Source of the DNA: Moellerella sp963519845
Lineage (GTDB): Bacteria > Pseudomonadota > Gammaproteobacteria > Enterobacterales > Enterobacteriaceae
Reading direction: 5' to 3'
Length of the DNA: 64,000 bases
Assembly (NCBI GenBank): GCA_963519845.1
Contig: CAUQNX010000012.1
Location: 73,230-137,229 of the forward strand
How positions within the stretch are numbered: position 1 is the stretch's first letter; each line of letters starts with the position of its first letter. The notes below the pieces were generated by a model. The model saw only the letters and a program-made list of their open reading frames with translations, ran no database searches and had not been told where the DNA came from. This document shows, piece by piece, positions 38,580 to 47,020 of this stretch. The translations under genes and the position numbers were made by a program.

Positions 38580-39590
38580 ATGGTATCGTACGCGTCAGAA
38601 ATACCTTTAAGAGAGCCCTTCACGGTGGAAAAAAAGAAAACCTTCCTGCAGCAGAAAAGCGGCTTGCACCCGCGTAACCGTCATCGCTCACGCTATGATT
38701 TCCCGGCGCTGATCGCCAGTTGCCCTGCACTGGAGCCGTTCGTCAAGCCGAACGCCTGGGGCGACATCTCGGTAGATTTTGCCGATCCTGCGGCGGTTAA
38801 AATGCTCAACCGTGCGTTGCTGCAACATTTTTATGGCATCAAACACTGGGACATTCCCGCCGATTATCTGTGCCCACCGATCCCCGGGCGTGCCGACTAT
38901 TTACACCATCTGGCCGACCTGCTGGCGACCAGCAACGGTGGTGAGATCCCTCGCGGTAAAGGCGTGGCGATCCTTGATGTGGGCATTGGCGCCAACTGTA
39001 TTTATCCGATTATTGGCCTGCGTGAATACGGCTGGCGTTTTACTGGTTCGGAGATTGATCCGGTATCGCTCAATACGGCCAAAATGATCGTGGAGATGAA
39101 TCCGACACTGAGAAACGGCGTGCGCCTACGCTTGCAAAAACAACCCGAATTTATTTTGAACGGCATCATCGGCGTGGCGGAGAAATTTGATGCCACACTG
39201 TGTAATCCACCGTTCCACAGCTCTGAACAGGAAGCGCAAGCCAGCACCCGCCGCAAACTGCACAAGCTGGGTAAAGGCGAGGTAGCTGACACGCCGGTAC
39301 AGAACTTTGGCGGCAAAAATAAAGAGCTATGGTGTGAAGGCGGTGAAGAAGCCTTTGTGCGTAAAATGGTAGAGGAGAGCGTTAGCCTGGCGCAAAACTG
39401 CCTGTGGTTCACCTCGTTGATTTCTAAAAACACTACCTTGCCTTCGATTTATCACGCGTTGAAGCTGGTGGGTGCGGCCGAAGTCCGTACCATTGAAATG
39501 GCGCAGGGGCAAAAAATCAGTCGCTTCGTGGCCTGGACTTTCCACGACGCACAACAGCAGGTCGCCTGGGCGACAGAACGCTGGCGTTAA
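38580..39590 (+). CDS. rlmF: 23S rRNA (adenine1618-N6)-methyltransferase
   Basis: About 336 residues from ATG 38580 (MVSYASEIPL); a GTG at 38625 or a TTG at 38562 are other possible starts. Clear RlmF: SGLHPRNRHRSRYDFPAL at the N-terminus, SAM site ILDVGIGANCIYPIIG, catalytic NPPF motif (CNPPFHSS), FGGKNKELWCEGGE and AQGQKISRFVAWTF. It methylates A1618 of 23S rRNA in the cytoplasm. The gene is markedly GC-richer than its neighbours and resembles Serratia/Yersinia-type RlmF in its N-terminal extension, so it was probably acquired from such a donor, together with its flanking inverted repeats. Confidence 0.93.
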   Translation: MVSYASEIPLREPFTVEKKKTFLQQKSGLHPRNRHRSRYDFPALIASCPALEPFVKPNAWGDISVDFADPAAVKMLNRALLQHFYGIKHWDIPADYLCPPIPGRADYLHHLADLLATSNGGEIPRGKGVAILDVGIGANCIYPIIGLREYGWRFTGSEIDPVSLNTAKMIVEMNPTLRNGVRLRLQKQPEFILNGIIGVAEKFDATLCNPPFHSSEQEAQASTRRKLHKLGKGEVADTPVQNFGGKNKELWCEGGEEAFVRKMVEESVSLAQNCLWFTSLISKNTTLPSIYHALKLVGAAEVRTIEMAQGQKISRFVAWTFHDAQQQVAWATERWR

Positions 39591-39760
39591 TTTCCCTAGT
39601 GCCGGTTATTTAACCGGCACCGATAAAACTTCGCATTTCCCTTTCAATTTCTGCATGTTGCGTTATTCTCAATATGTCTTCCAATACTAAAAATCTTAAA
39701 AAAGTTATTTATTCAAAATACAATAGTTACCTTACTTAATTGATATTTTAATCCAGTATA

Positions 39761-39786
39761 TATACCCAACGTCATTCAAGCTGCAG
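39761..39786 (+). repeat. Right inverted repeat flanking rlmF
   Basis: 25 of 26 bases are the reverse complement of 38463-38488. The two copies lie outside the gene and bracket the GC-rich segment. Confidence 0.75.
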
Positions 39787-40034
39787 GCTGAGCGCAGCCA
39801 ACGAACCTGCGGTTTGATATATACCGTCCGTTTTAAGCAATAAACTGCCTAGATGTAAGATTCAATAAGCTGATTTGACCAAATTGAATACATTAACGCC
39901 AAACATGGAACAACTAACACATCTTTAAACAACATCCGCTTTTGGCACAGAACCGCCCTCCATATTAAGTATAGTTCTGTGCCATAGTAATATATAAGCT
40001 AATACCAACAAATTGTTTCCATAGCTGCTATTTA

Positions 40035-40160
40035 CTAAAAGCTATACTTCAACACAATCTCCAAATACTCGTGCAACCAATCACCATCAGCCAGCTTATG
40101 CAAACTAACAAATCCATCGTGCTCTAGCGTACAGATACCGCTGTGCGGGCAGCTTGCGGA
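40035..40160 (-). pseudogene. C-terminal coding remnant of unknown gene
   Basis: An open frame of ~41 codons to TAG (SGICTLEHDGFVSLHKL, then ADGDWLHEYLEIVLKYSF) has natural protein composition but no start. It faintly recalls the C-terminal part of histidine-phosphatase-like proteins, which I cannot confirm. Confidence 0.35.
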
Positions 40161-40168
40161 CTACCTTC

Positions 40169-40227
40169 CTATCAGCTGTTGTTCTCTCGCATTGAGATAC
40201 AAAGCTTGCTTTATCAACAGCTGATAG
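40169..40227. repeat. Perfect 13-bp inverted repeat with 33-nt spacer
   Basis: CTATCAGCTGTTG (40169-40181) and CAACAGCTGATAG (40215-40227). No T-run follows, so not a simple terminator. It may be a recombinase or transposon end, or an operator; the serine recombinase relic is 430 bases away. Confidence 0.6.
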
Positions 40228-40655
40228 TAATTAAAAAGCCCCTAGATAATTAGCAAAGGTGCCTTATGTTTGCCCCTACGAGCCGCGTAGCAAAGTTACT
40301 TTCTCAATTTGAAAAAAGAATTTCTTGCGAAGTACACACCTTGCACAAATATGAGCCGAGAGCGCGTCATAGAAGCTATTGCAACAGTACATGTGGAGTT
40401 GATTCTTTAGGAAAGGAAATGGGCGCTTATCATGCTTGCTGGCAGATGTGATGCCGATACAAGGAGGACTACAACTATTAGGGGGTCTTTAACCATAGCC
40501 CCCCATTTGTTCCCGAGCACCCTCTTAGACCTTGCTATAACTGGCTTTGCAATGAAAAATCAATTTTAGAAAAATACGGTAAAATATTATAACACATTGA
40601 TTTTTAGGTTTTTATTTTCAAAATCAAATTCCTGTCATTCAATCTACCTTCGGCC

Positions 40656-40947
40656 TTATTTATTTTCTGGTTTGCCCAGACGGTTTAATGTATCAATTAG
40701 CGTTGTTCTTTTTACACCAAAATTACGGCAAATGGCAGCTTTGGACATCCCTCCTTCCAATGCAATGAGGATTGCATCCAATTTTTCTCCCGTGATGGCT
40801 AAAGGTCTTCCACCCTCGTTTTCCTCTTCGCTTAGCGGCTTCGAGGCCTGCAATAACACGTTCTTTTACTAGTGAACGTTCGTATTGTGCCAATGAGCCA
40901 AATAAATGGAACAATAGCTCTCCTGGTGGCGTTGTCGTATCCATCCC
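40656..40947 (-). pseudogene. Serine recombinase (Hin/Gin/resolvase family) remnant, frameshifted
   Basis: Frame 1 (40944 leftward) gives MDTTTPPGELLFHLFGSLAQ, then YERSLVKERVIAGLEAAKRRG, the linker and long E-helix of small serine recombinases. It then goes out of frame, and frame 2 (ending 40656) gives GRPLAITGEKL and MSKAAICRNFGVKRTTLIDT, the C-terminal DNA-binding helix-turn-helix. The N-terminal catalytic half with the Ser nucleophile is gone. Two defects: 5' loss and an internal frameshift near 40825-40835. Not functional. Confidence 0.85.
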
Positions 40948-40952
40948 TTCGG

Positions 40953-42374
40953 TTATTGTTTATTTTTTTGCTTTGCTGCTTTTTTAAACCACTCTATTGC
41001 AAGTTTCTCACTTTTTTCAACACCTTCACCTTTCTGATACATCATCCCGAGATTATACTGAGCTATTGCGTCATTTTGTTCTGCCGCTTTCTGAAACCAT
41101 TCCCGGGCTAATGTATAATCCTGCCGGATTCCCAGTCCTTTTAAATACATAATTGCAAGATTGCATTGTGCTGATGCATATCCCTGTTCCGCTGCCTTCT
41201 GATACCATTCTTTTGCCAAAGCATAACTTTGCCGATCCGCTCCCTCTTGGTACACTAACCCAAGGTAATACTGCGCCTTTGCATATTTTTGGTCGGCCGC
41301 TTTTTGGATCCATTTAATCGCCAGAGTATTATTTCTATTGACCCCATCACCATTTTTATACATCAAACCAAGGTTATATTGCGCGATGGCATAGTTTTGT
41401 TCAGCCGCTTTTTGCAACAATTCTCTCGCGATTTTGTGATTTTTCTGACTGTTTTTGCCTTGTAAATATAGAAGCCCGAGATTGCTTTGTGCGGGAGCAT
41501 ATTCTTGTTCAGCGGATTTCTGATACCACACTTTCGACAGATAATTATCTTGTGGGGTGCCTAATCCATTCTCATATAATAAACCCATATTATATTGTGC
41601 GATTGCATTTCCCTGTTCGGCCGCCTTTTGATACCATTTTTTTGCCTGCACATAACTTTGCTGTGTACCTAAGCCATCCAGGTATATTAAAGCAAGGTTA
41701 TTTTGCGCGATTACATCGCCTTGTTCTGCGGCACTCTGAAGCCATTTTTTTGCTAGTATATAGTTTTTCTCGGTACCGATGCCTTCTAAGTACATTACTC
41801 CAATCTGACTCTGTGCCTTTGTATTCCCCTGCTCGGCGGATTTTTGAAACCAGTTTTTTGCCAGTACAATATTCTTATCAATTCCTTCACCTTTTTCATA
41901 CATAATTCCGAGATTATACTGAGCCTGAGGGTATCCTTGTTCCGCTGCTTTCTGAAACCACTCTTTTGCCAAGGTGTAACTTTGCGGGGCTCCCGTGCCT
42001 TTCAGATATATTACCCCAAGATTACTTTGCGCTGCTGCATGCCCCTTTTCTGCCGCTTTATGAAAACATGCTATCGCCTGTGAGTAATCCTGTATTGCAC
42101 CAGCCCCAGTATAATACATAATTCCGAGTTGATTCTGAGCCTCTGAGTTTTCCTGTTTTGCCGCTTTTTGCAGCCATTCTGTCGCAAGCGTATCGTTTTT
42201 CTCTGTTCCTATACCTTTCAGGTACATAACACTCAAATTAAATTGTTCATCCGCATTTCCCTGTTGCGCCAGAATTTTTGTCTGCCCAAAACCCCCACTA
42301 TTTAACTTATTGTTTGAATACGCATAGCTTGTTATTAACAATAAGAAAGAAATCAGAAATAATTTATTTTTCAT
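40953..42374 (-). CDS. Secreted protein with about 12 Sel1 repeats
   Basis: 473 residues: signal peptide (MKNKLFLISFLLLITSYAYS) followed by ~12 tandem 36-residue Sel1 repeats (consensus like AEQGNAIAQYNLGLMYEKGEG plus ~15 residues), which fill the protein to its end. Such arrays form a superhelix for protein contacts in the periplasm; some are host-interaction factors. AGGATTAAT precedes the ATG. The gene stops right before the recombinase relic, so its 3' neighbour was lost. Repeat units are alike at the protein level and could recombine in length. Related to, but much longer than, the Sel1 protein at 31.6 kb. Confidence 0.88.
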   Translation of the reverse strand: MKNKLFLISFLLLITSYAYSNNKLNSGGFGQTKILAQQGNADEQFNLSVMYLKGIGTEKNDTLATEWLQKAAKQENSEAQNQLGIMYYTGAGAIQDYSQAIACFHKAAEKGHAAAQSNLGVIYLKGTGAPQSYTLAKEWFQKAAEQGYPQAQYNLGIMYEKGEGIDKNIVLAKNWFQKSAEQGNTKAQSQIGVMYLEGIGTEKNYILAKKWLQSAAEQGDVIAQNNLALIYLDGLGTQQSYVQAKKWYQKAAEQGNAIAQYNMGLLYENGLGTPQDNYLSKVWYQKSAEQEYAPAQSNLGLLYLQGKNSQKNHKIARELLQKAAEQNYAIAQYNLGLMYKNGDGVNRNNTLAIKWIQKAADQKYAKAQYYLGLVYQEGADRQSYALAKEWYQKAAEQGYASAQCNLAIMYLKGLGIRQDYTLAREWFQKAAEQNDAIAQYNLGMMYQKGEGVEKSEKLAIEWFKKAAKQKNKQ

Positions 42375-42579
42375 ATTAATCCTATCTAATAAACTGCATC
42401 TACTTTATTTTTATTAATCGTAACGGCTCTGTTTTCAGATTTTAATTCTCCGCTAAAACGTGATACTCAGCATTACAAAATTATTGGAGCTTATTGTCAA
42501 TGGGGTCTGAAGCCCAACCTAACCAGGCTTAGCTAAATTAACCCGCTGAGAAGCCATGGCCCAATCACCGATAGTGGAG

Positions 42580-42790
42580 GGCACTGTTGCAAAGTTTGGA
42601 TGGCTCCTTATGCTAACCGCTACGGAAGCTTACCTTATGAATGCATTTAAAGGACGTCATTTCCCTGGCATTATCATCCTGTGGGCGGTGTGTTGGTACT
42701 GTAAGTACGGCATCAATTATCGTGAACTGCTAGAAGTGCTGGCCGAGCGTGGAGTGAATGTTGAACACACCACAATCTATCGTTGGGTTC
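42580..42790 (+). mobile_element. IS6-family insertion sequence remnant, 5' end
   Basis: Begins with the typical IS6/IS26 terminal repeat GGCACTGTTGCAAA (42580-42593), then an ATG at 42637 encoding the N-terminal transposase part (MNAFKGRHFPGIIILWAVCW, then YCKYGINYRELLEVLAERGV, then TTIYRWV). It breaks off at ~42790 in the middle of the helix-turn-helix, before the DDE catalytic domain. Inactive. Confidence 0.88.
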
Positions 42791-43094
42791 ACTTTACAAA
42801 GTGGCGGTTTTGATATCACGGTGGGAGAGCACACACAACTGGGCGGAGCGGTCATTAGCAGCAAGGCCAGTAAAGACAAAAACAGCCTTGATACCGGCAC
42901 GATTGGGCTTACAGACATCAAAAATAAAACTGATTACACTGTGGATCAACAAAACGGGGGTTTTAATAGCGGCGGTGACATTGGCGGGCAGCACATTACT
43001 CACCGGCGTCAATAACAAAGGAAAAGACAGTAATACCACCCATTCAGCAGTTGCACAGGGTGACATTATTATGCGTGATACGGATAGCGATTAG
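42791..43094 (+). pseudogene. Fragment of a CdiA/filamentous haemagglutinin-type protein, frameshifted
   Basis: First frame gives LQSGGFDITVGEHTQLGGAV, then ISSKASKDKNSLDTGTIGLT, DIKNKTDYTVDQQNGGFNSG; a second frame continues GSTLLTGVNNKGKDSNTTHS and AVAQGDIIMRDTD. Together this is the typical late region of two-partner-secreted CdiA/FhaB exoproteins. The shift is near 42985. Both ends are missing; the left end is fused to the IS6 remnant. No function expected. Confidence 0.82.
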
Positions 43095-43126
43095 AATATT
43101 AGAAAAAGACATCCAACTTCCTAACC

Positions 43127-43234
43127 ATGAACGTAATTTTGAATTGGCTACATCGTGATGAACTCGAATTTCGAGTGTGGGAGCGATCTGCCTTTATGAA
43201 TCGATTATTCAATGTGGAGACGGTGTTAGCATGA
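43127..43234 (+). other. Short ORF of 35 codons in relic DNA
   Basis: ATG to TGA encodes MNVILNWLHRDELEFRVWER plus 15 residues. Protein-like composition, no ribosome site, unknown family; likely the tail of a broken gene, perhaps of a transposase. Confidence 0.25.
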
Positions 43235-43405
43235 AACACAAAATTACCCTTAAGCCCAAAACGCTATAGTTTATTATTTTCAACAAACCAAAATTAAGAA
43301 TATTCTGTGATTTATAAAGGCAACTAGTTAACTTCTTTTGTCTCATGTAAGCTATGCAAACAAAAATAAGGTTAATATGTAAAAATAAAATTAAAGGATA
43401 AGTTC

Positions 43406-43843
43406 ATGTCTAATGGTTTAATATCTATAACATTATTTGTATCATTCCTAGCTATATCTGGTTGTACTCAAAAAAATCGAGATACCATATCCGATATAAC
43501 TTATGCTCTAACTGGAGTACCTGGAGCAAAACATAAGAATGCGCAAAATAGTGAATATATAGGTGGTGAAACCGATGGTCAGCGGAGACTAAGAGAAAGA
43601 CAAGAACAATTTGAGAAGAAAAGAACTAACTGGTATGGCAAGTCAATTGATGACCTCATTGAATCTTGGGGTAGCCCTTGGGGAATACACCAAAGAACAG
43701 ATGGCGGTAAACAGTATACCTGGAAGTATTTGCAATATATGAATAATGGGGCGAATCATACCACGTGCGTAGATAATTTTACTACCGACAAGAAAGGTAT
43801 TATTAAGAAATGGACATCTCAAGGTTGTTGGGACCATATTTAA
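43406..43843 (+). CDS. Putative lipoprotein
   Basis: 145 residues with a type II signal peptide: hydrophobic start and lipobox LAISGC (Cys20). The mature part has a charged helical stretch (RRLRERQEQFEKKRTNW) and a small domain with GKSIDDLIESWGSPWG and two cysteines in the last third, reminiscent of the SmpA/OmlA-like fold found in small outer membrane lipoproteins. AAAGGA precedes the ATG. It lies between two inverted IS6 remnants and has an intact frame, so it may have been carried in with them. Confidence 0.72.
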   Translation: MSNGLISITLFVSFLAISGCTQKNRDTISDITYALTGVPGAKHKNAQNSEYIGGETDGQRRLRERQEQFEKKRTNWYGKSIDDLIESWGSPWGIHQRTDGGKQYTWKYLQYMNNGANHTTCVDNFTTDKKGIIKKWTSQGCWDHI

Positions 43844-43859
43844 ATTATGATGGTCATTT

Positions 43860-43954
43860 CAAATGACATCCTTTAAATGCATTCATAAGGTAAGCTTCCG
43901 TAGCGGGCTGGTTAACATAGCATAAGGCTCATCCAAACTTTGAAACAGTGTGCC
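43860..43954 (-). mobile_element. Second IS6-family remnant, inverted
   Basis: Reading leftward from 43954: a terminal repeat GGCACACTGTTTCAAAG (altered relative to the other copy), the same non-coding leader, and the first codons of transposase (MNAFKGCH), then loss of similarity. Inverted with respect to the copy at 42580, so the two outer ends face away from the segment between. Confidence 0.8.
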
Positions 43955-44116
43955 ATTTTGACACCTGCCAGTCCGAATTTTTCGAAGAGTCAGCCATTAA
44001 ATTCCATAGTAGATTTCCGTTTTAACCGAGAAGATCATAAGTGAACAAGAAATTCGCTTTAATTCATCAATATAATCATCATATGTTGGATTTTTGGCGT
44101 AAATATTATCCTTCAA

Positions 44117-46090
44117 TTACTCCCTAGAGACATCCAAAACAAAAATATCAATTAACCCTTTTAATTCAATGGGTAGAGTCTCTTCAATGCTCTTTTTTAA
44201 TGTTTTCGCACTGTTAATATTATGAATTTTACGCCCGGCAACTTTTTCATTTTGACCAAACCAGATCACCAGATAAATACCCTGATATTCCGCATCCGGA
44301 TGAATTGAATAACGTTGATGTAACTGGACTGAAGCCGCTGTGTATAACTCTTTATGCCACTGCCCTTTGACCTCTGCGACAAGTAAACATCTTTTACCCC
44401 CAATCTGTTTTGTTATAGTGAAATCAGCCCTATTTTGATTTTTTAGTTGGTGCTCAGGCGTAACATTAATACCCTGCACATCTAACCTCAACCTAAGGCG
44501 ATCGGCTATAATTGAGGTTGCATTGACTTCATTTAAGTGCTCTTCTTTTTGATAGAATAGATTAATGAGATTATATTCACCGCCAGCAATATCTTTTTGA
44601 TAATATTGCAGCTCCTGTAATACAAGTTGACGTAATCCTTCCACGGTAACCACTAAATCCATATCTAAACAACGCACTGTTTCTTGTGGTGTTGGTGCCT
44701 CAAAATCACGCAACACTCGTTTTCTAACGTGGTCAGCATATATACTTTGTAAATCTTCGTGAAAATGTTTAAAGCGCGTATCAACTACAAGTCTTTTCAA
44801 TACCGGAATGGTATTATCAGAATCATTTGAGTTTAATGTTCCTATGATATTAGTTAAAAATCGATAGGCTTTTTCACCCATAGGGCTATCTGAACCCCAG
44901 CTAGTGGGTAATTCAACTTCAGGCCATTTATCGATAAAGGTATTCAGAATTACTTCAATCTTTGTTGCTGTGAGAGTAGGCCAATTATATTGGCCTCTAT
45001 AACTATGAACGCCAATACAAAGATAAAATTTTTGTATGGAGCTTTTATTTTTTGTCAGCCAATCCCAATGTTCTTTATCTATCTTATCTAAAAAAACAAA
45101 TGCCCTGATTAACCAGAATATCTCTCTTTCTTTAATATCTCTATTTTTTAAATTGAAAAAATCATCTGCAAGATATGTATAATTATTGGTGATTATTTCT
45201 TTTAGTTCTTCAGGATTAGCATGTTTAACCGCTATTTCAAATAGATAATCTAATGAATCAACAGAAAGATGAGTGAAGTTTTTAAGCCATTCAATAGAAA
45301 GTGAGGAGCGTAAATGACTAAATGCATTATCATTACTTAATAAATGAATTCTCGGGTTAGCACAAGGCATAGTTAATTGTGGCTCAATATACTGCCGAAG
45401 AAAAATTTCAGCATCGCCTTGATGATTAAAAATAAGTCTATCTACTTCTAATGTTAAGTTTGTTCTCTCTTCTTCAGTAATAGCCTTAAACACTCTCGAA
45501 ATATCGGTACGTAATAGCCTCAGAGCATTGAGTGATATTTCCTCTAAATTCCCTTGAGAGCGCATCCTTTCAATACAAATCGCATAAATAATTGTAAGGT
45601 ATTCAGAATATTTTGATTCACATTGTAAAGCAGCTAATTTAGCAAGATCTGGAATATCGGTGATAATATTATCTAAACAGTTTCTCAGTATATCCAGCAC
45701 TAATGCTTTATCACCTATTTTTTCTTCAATTTCATTTGGTACCAAGAGAAATACTTTCGATAAATAAAATAAAGCGCTATGGTTTTTGCCCATTTTTATG
45801 GCATCTCTATTTTCACTAAAAAACAAAGTATCTTTAGCATAACGTTCTTGTTGCTTTTTTTTATGTTTTTTATTTCTACGAAAATATTTATCAATTTGTA
45901 ATTTATTTTCGTAATCAGTTACTTTAATGGCTCGATTAAAGCGTTGCCATTCAAACATAAATTCTTTCTTTTGTAAGGCATGGCTTCGCGCTTGCTTGCG
46001 TAATATATCAGTACCTTTTATATTTTTTTTAGAAAAATATTTATGACGTGTAATAAAGCTAGCCCATAGATCAATATTATTAGTATCCAA
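44117..46090 (-). CDS. Large protein with C-terminal PD-(D/E)XK nuclease-like domain
   Basis: 657 residues, apparently starting at a TTG (46090); the frame opens only 15 bases earlier. Residues 1 to ~540 are helical, Leu/Lys-rich and unrecognised. Residues ~565-630 carry a nuclease-like pattern: NRADFTITKQIGGKRCLLVA followed by EVKGQWHKELYTA, and then IYLVIWFG (D ... ExK). The layout (large helical sensor plus a small nuclease) is common in anti-phage systems, but I do not know this family. Its start lies head to head with a relic of an XRE gene, whose first codon overlaps it. Intact frame over 2 kb argues that it is, or recently was, under selection. Confidence 0.7.
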   Translation of the reverse strand: MDTNNIDLWASFITRHKYFSKKNIKGTDILRKQARSHALQKKEFMFEWQRFNRAIKVTDYENKLQIDKYFRRNKKHKKKQQERYAKDTLFFSENRDAIKMGKNHSALFYLSKVFLLVPNEIEEKIGDKALVLDILRNCLDNIITDIPDLAKLAALQCESKYSEYLTIIYAICIERMRSQGNLEEISLNALRLLRTDISRVFKAITEEERTNLTLEVDRLIFNHQGDAEIFLRQYIEPQLTMPCANPRIHLLSNDNAFSHLRSSLSIEWLKNFTHLSVDSLDYLFEIAVKHANPEELKEIITNNYTYLADDFFNLKNRDIKEREIFWLIRAFVFLDKIDKEHWDWLTKNKSSIQKFYLCIGVHSYRGQYNWPTLTATKIEVILNTFIDKWPEVELPTSWGSDSPMGEKAYRFLTNIIGTLNSNDSDNTIPVLKRLVVDTRFKHFHEDLQSIYADHVRKRVLRDFEAPTPQETVRCLDMDLVVTVEGLRQLVLQELQYYQKDIAGGEYNLINLFYQKEEHLNEVNATSIIADRLRLRLDVQGINVTPEHQLKNQNRADFTITKQIGGKRCLLVAEVKGQWHKELYTAASVQLHQRYSIHPDAEYQGIYLVIWFGQNEKVAGRKIHNINSAKTLKKSIEETLPIELKGLIDIFVLDVSRE

Positions 46091-46291
46091 TGACGGTAAC
46101 TTTCTTCAACAGATTTACTGCATTTGAAGAAGATGAGCTATTACCTCACGCGGATTTAACACTACCGTTTTAGGCGGTAACTCATATTCAGTGAGAATAA
46201 TTAGGGTGTGATTAAACCGTTATTGGAAGAGATGACTCTTAAATATGAAATTGAGCTGTGGTCATCTAAATTAAAATCAACAGGTTATTAA
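46090..46291 (+). pseudogene. Remnant of an XRE-family regulator gene with internal deletion
   Basis: Starts MTVTFF (compare MRVTFL of the intact gene at 47021) and jumps to FEEDELLPHADLTLPF (compare FEEHELLAHADLALQF), then a stop; the last codons (LLEEMTLKYEIELWSSKLKS) follow in another stretch. The helix-turn-helix part is deleted. A decayed paralogue of the regulator 900 bases to the right. Confidence 0.75.
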
Positions 46292-46360
46292 TTTGCGCAA
46301 TGAATATAGGCAGCAACCCATATTCATTGCTAACCAGAGACAACTAAAGGAGTAGTGACT

Positions 46361-46618
46361 ATGGCTAAAAAGGATTTTAAAGTAAAAAACAAGATAGCGA
46401 AAGAAAAGGTGATCAAATCGAGACAGTATACAGTGGGTTATCTGCTGAACAATGGGAGACCTAATCCGAGCCCAAAACTAACTATAAGCGGTAAATGGTT
46501 GGTTGAATTAGGCTTTACTATTGGTTCGTCGATCACTTTGACCAGTAAAACCGGGCAATTGATCATTCGACTGACTGAAGAGACGGATCACTCGTTCTTA
46601 GATCCTAATATAGTATAA
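46361..46618 (+). CDS. symE: SymE-like type I toxin family protein (copy 1)
   Basis: 85 residues from ATG 46361, with AAAGGAG upstream; an in-frame GTG at 46355 is too close to that site. It has the SymE core: RQYTVGYLLNNGRPNPSPKL, GKWLVELGFTIGSSITLTS, an AbrB/MazE-like swapped hairpin fold. In E. coli SymE is an SOS-induced toxin with nucleic-acid binding, restrained by the antisense RNA SymR. The leader and first codons are almost the same as for the copy at 54099. No LexA box seen here. On the opposite strand behind it is a decayed gene that recurs behind the other copy. Confidence 0.8.
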   Translation: MAKKDFKVKNKIAKEKVIKSRQYTVGYLLNNGRPNPSPKLTISGKWLVELGFTIGSSITLTSKTGQLIIRLTEETDHSFLDPNIV

Positions 46619-46676
46619 CCTTCTATATTTCGGTAATTATTGTATTTATAAAACGATGACCTTATCCAATAAGCTA

Positions 46677-46924
46677 CTAAAGTAGATCCTCAACAGTGAC
46701 AATGTCGGATTGTTGTTCTGTATCGGCATTGTCTACCTTTTCCGCATTTATTTCTCCCATTTACACCGCCATGGTGAGATCATCGACAAAGATTGATCAA
46801 CACATCAAATGCGGATTCGCCCACTAATTTAGAGGCTACTGAATAAGCGTTTGGTGCAAAATCAGTGGTATCAAAGGTATCGTGCTTATCAGTAGTCGAT
46901 TTTGGGCTTAGGTTTATACTGCAT
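46677..46924 (-). pseudogene. Decayed gene convergent to symE copy 1
   Basis: Has AGGAAAGG and ATG (46924) for MQYKPKPKIDY, then a stop, continuing KHDTFDTTDFAPNAYSVASK, LVGESAFDVLINLCR, and in another frame NAEKVDNADTEQQSDIVTVE to TAG. So one stop and at least one frameshift. A similar end (QTSIVTIRKTLDK) can be read behind symE copy 2 (54425-54500). Unknown family; the repeated link with symE suggests a conserved partner now lost. Confidence 0.55.
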
Positions 46925-46975
46925 TTGGCCTTTCCTTTTAGAAACAAAAAGAACCAATAATGTTTTATATTAGTA

Positions 46976-46985
46976 TCTTATAAGA
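46976..46985. promoter_or_regulatory. Possible operator of the XRE regulator
   Basis: The palindrome TCTTATAAGA lies 36 bases before the XRE start, inside a larger imperfect dyad TGT...ACA. It is located between the regulator and the divergent decayed gene, as expected for an autoregulated XRE repressor. Assignment is inference. Confidence 0.35.
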
Positions 46986-47020
46986 CACCATCATTAAGCG
47001 CGCTATTTTTAGGGGGTAGA

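Larger units (their letters stand above)
39591..40655. other. Long spacer with relics and repeats
   Basis: About 1 kb without an intact gene. It contains the right inverted repeat of the rlmF segment (39761-39786), a coding remnant (40035-40160), a long perfect inverted repeat (40169-40227), and at 40266-40451 a 61-codon ORF with no recognised family. Mosaic decayed DNA. Confidence 0.6.

Noticed and set aside
38779..39087. ORFs in other frames of rlmF
   Set aside because: Long shadow frames are expected in GC-rich coding DNA.
41489..42083. Plus-strand ORFs opposite the Sel1 gene
   Set aside because: Mirror of the Sel1 repeats, which keep an antisense frame open by periodicity.
40953..42374. 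Regular 108-base periodicity as a possible CRISPR or DNA satellite
   Set aside because: The period equals the 36-residue Sel1 repeat and similarity is at protein level; no identical direct repeats with spacers. I saw no CRISPR array in the window.
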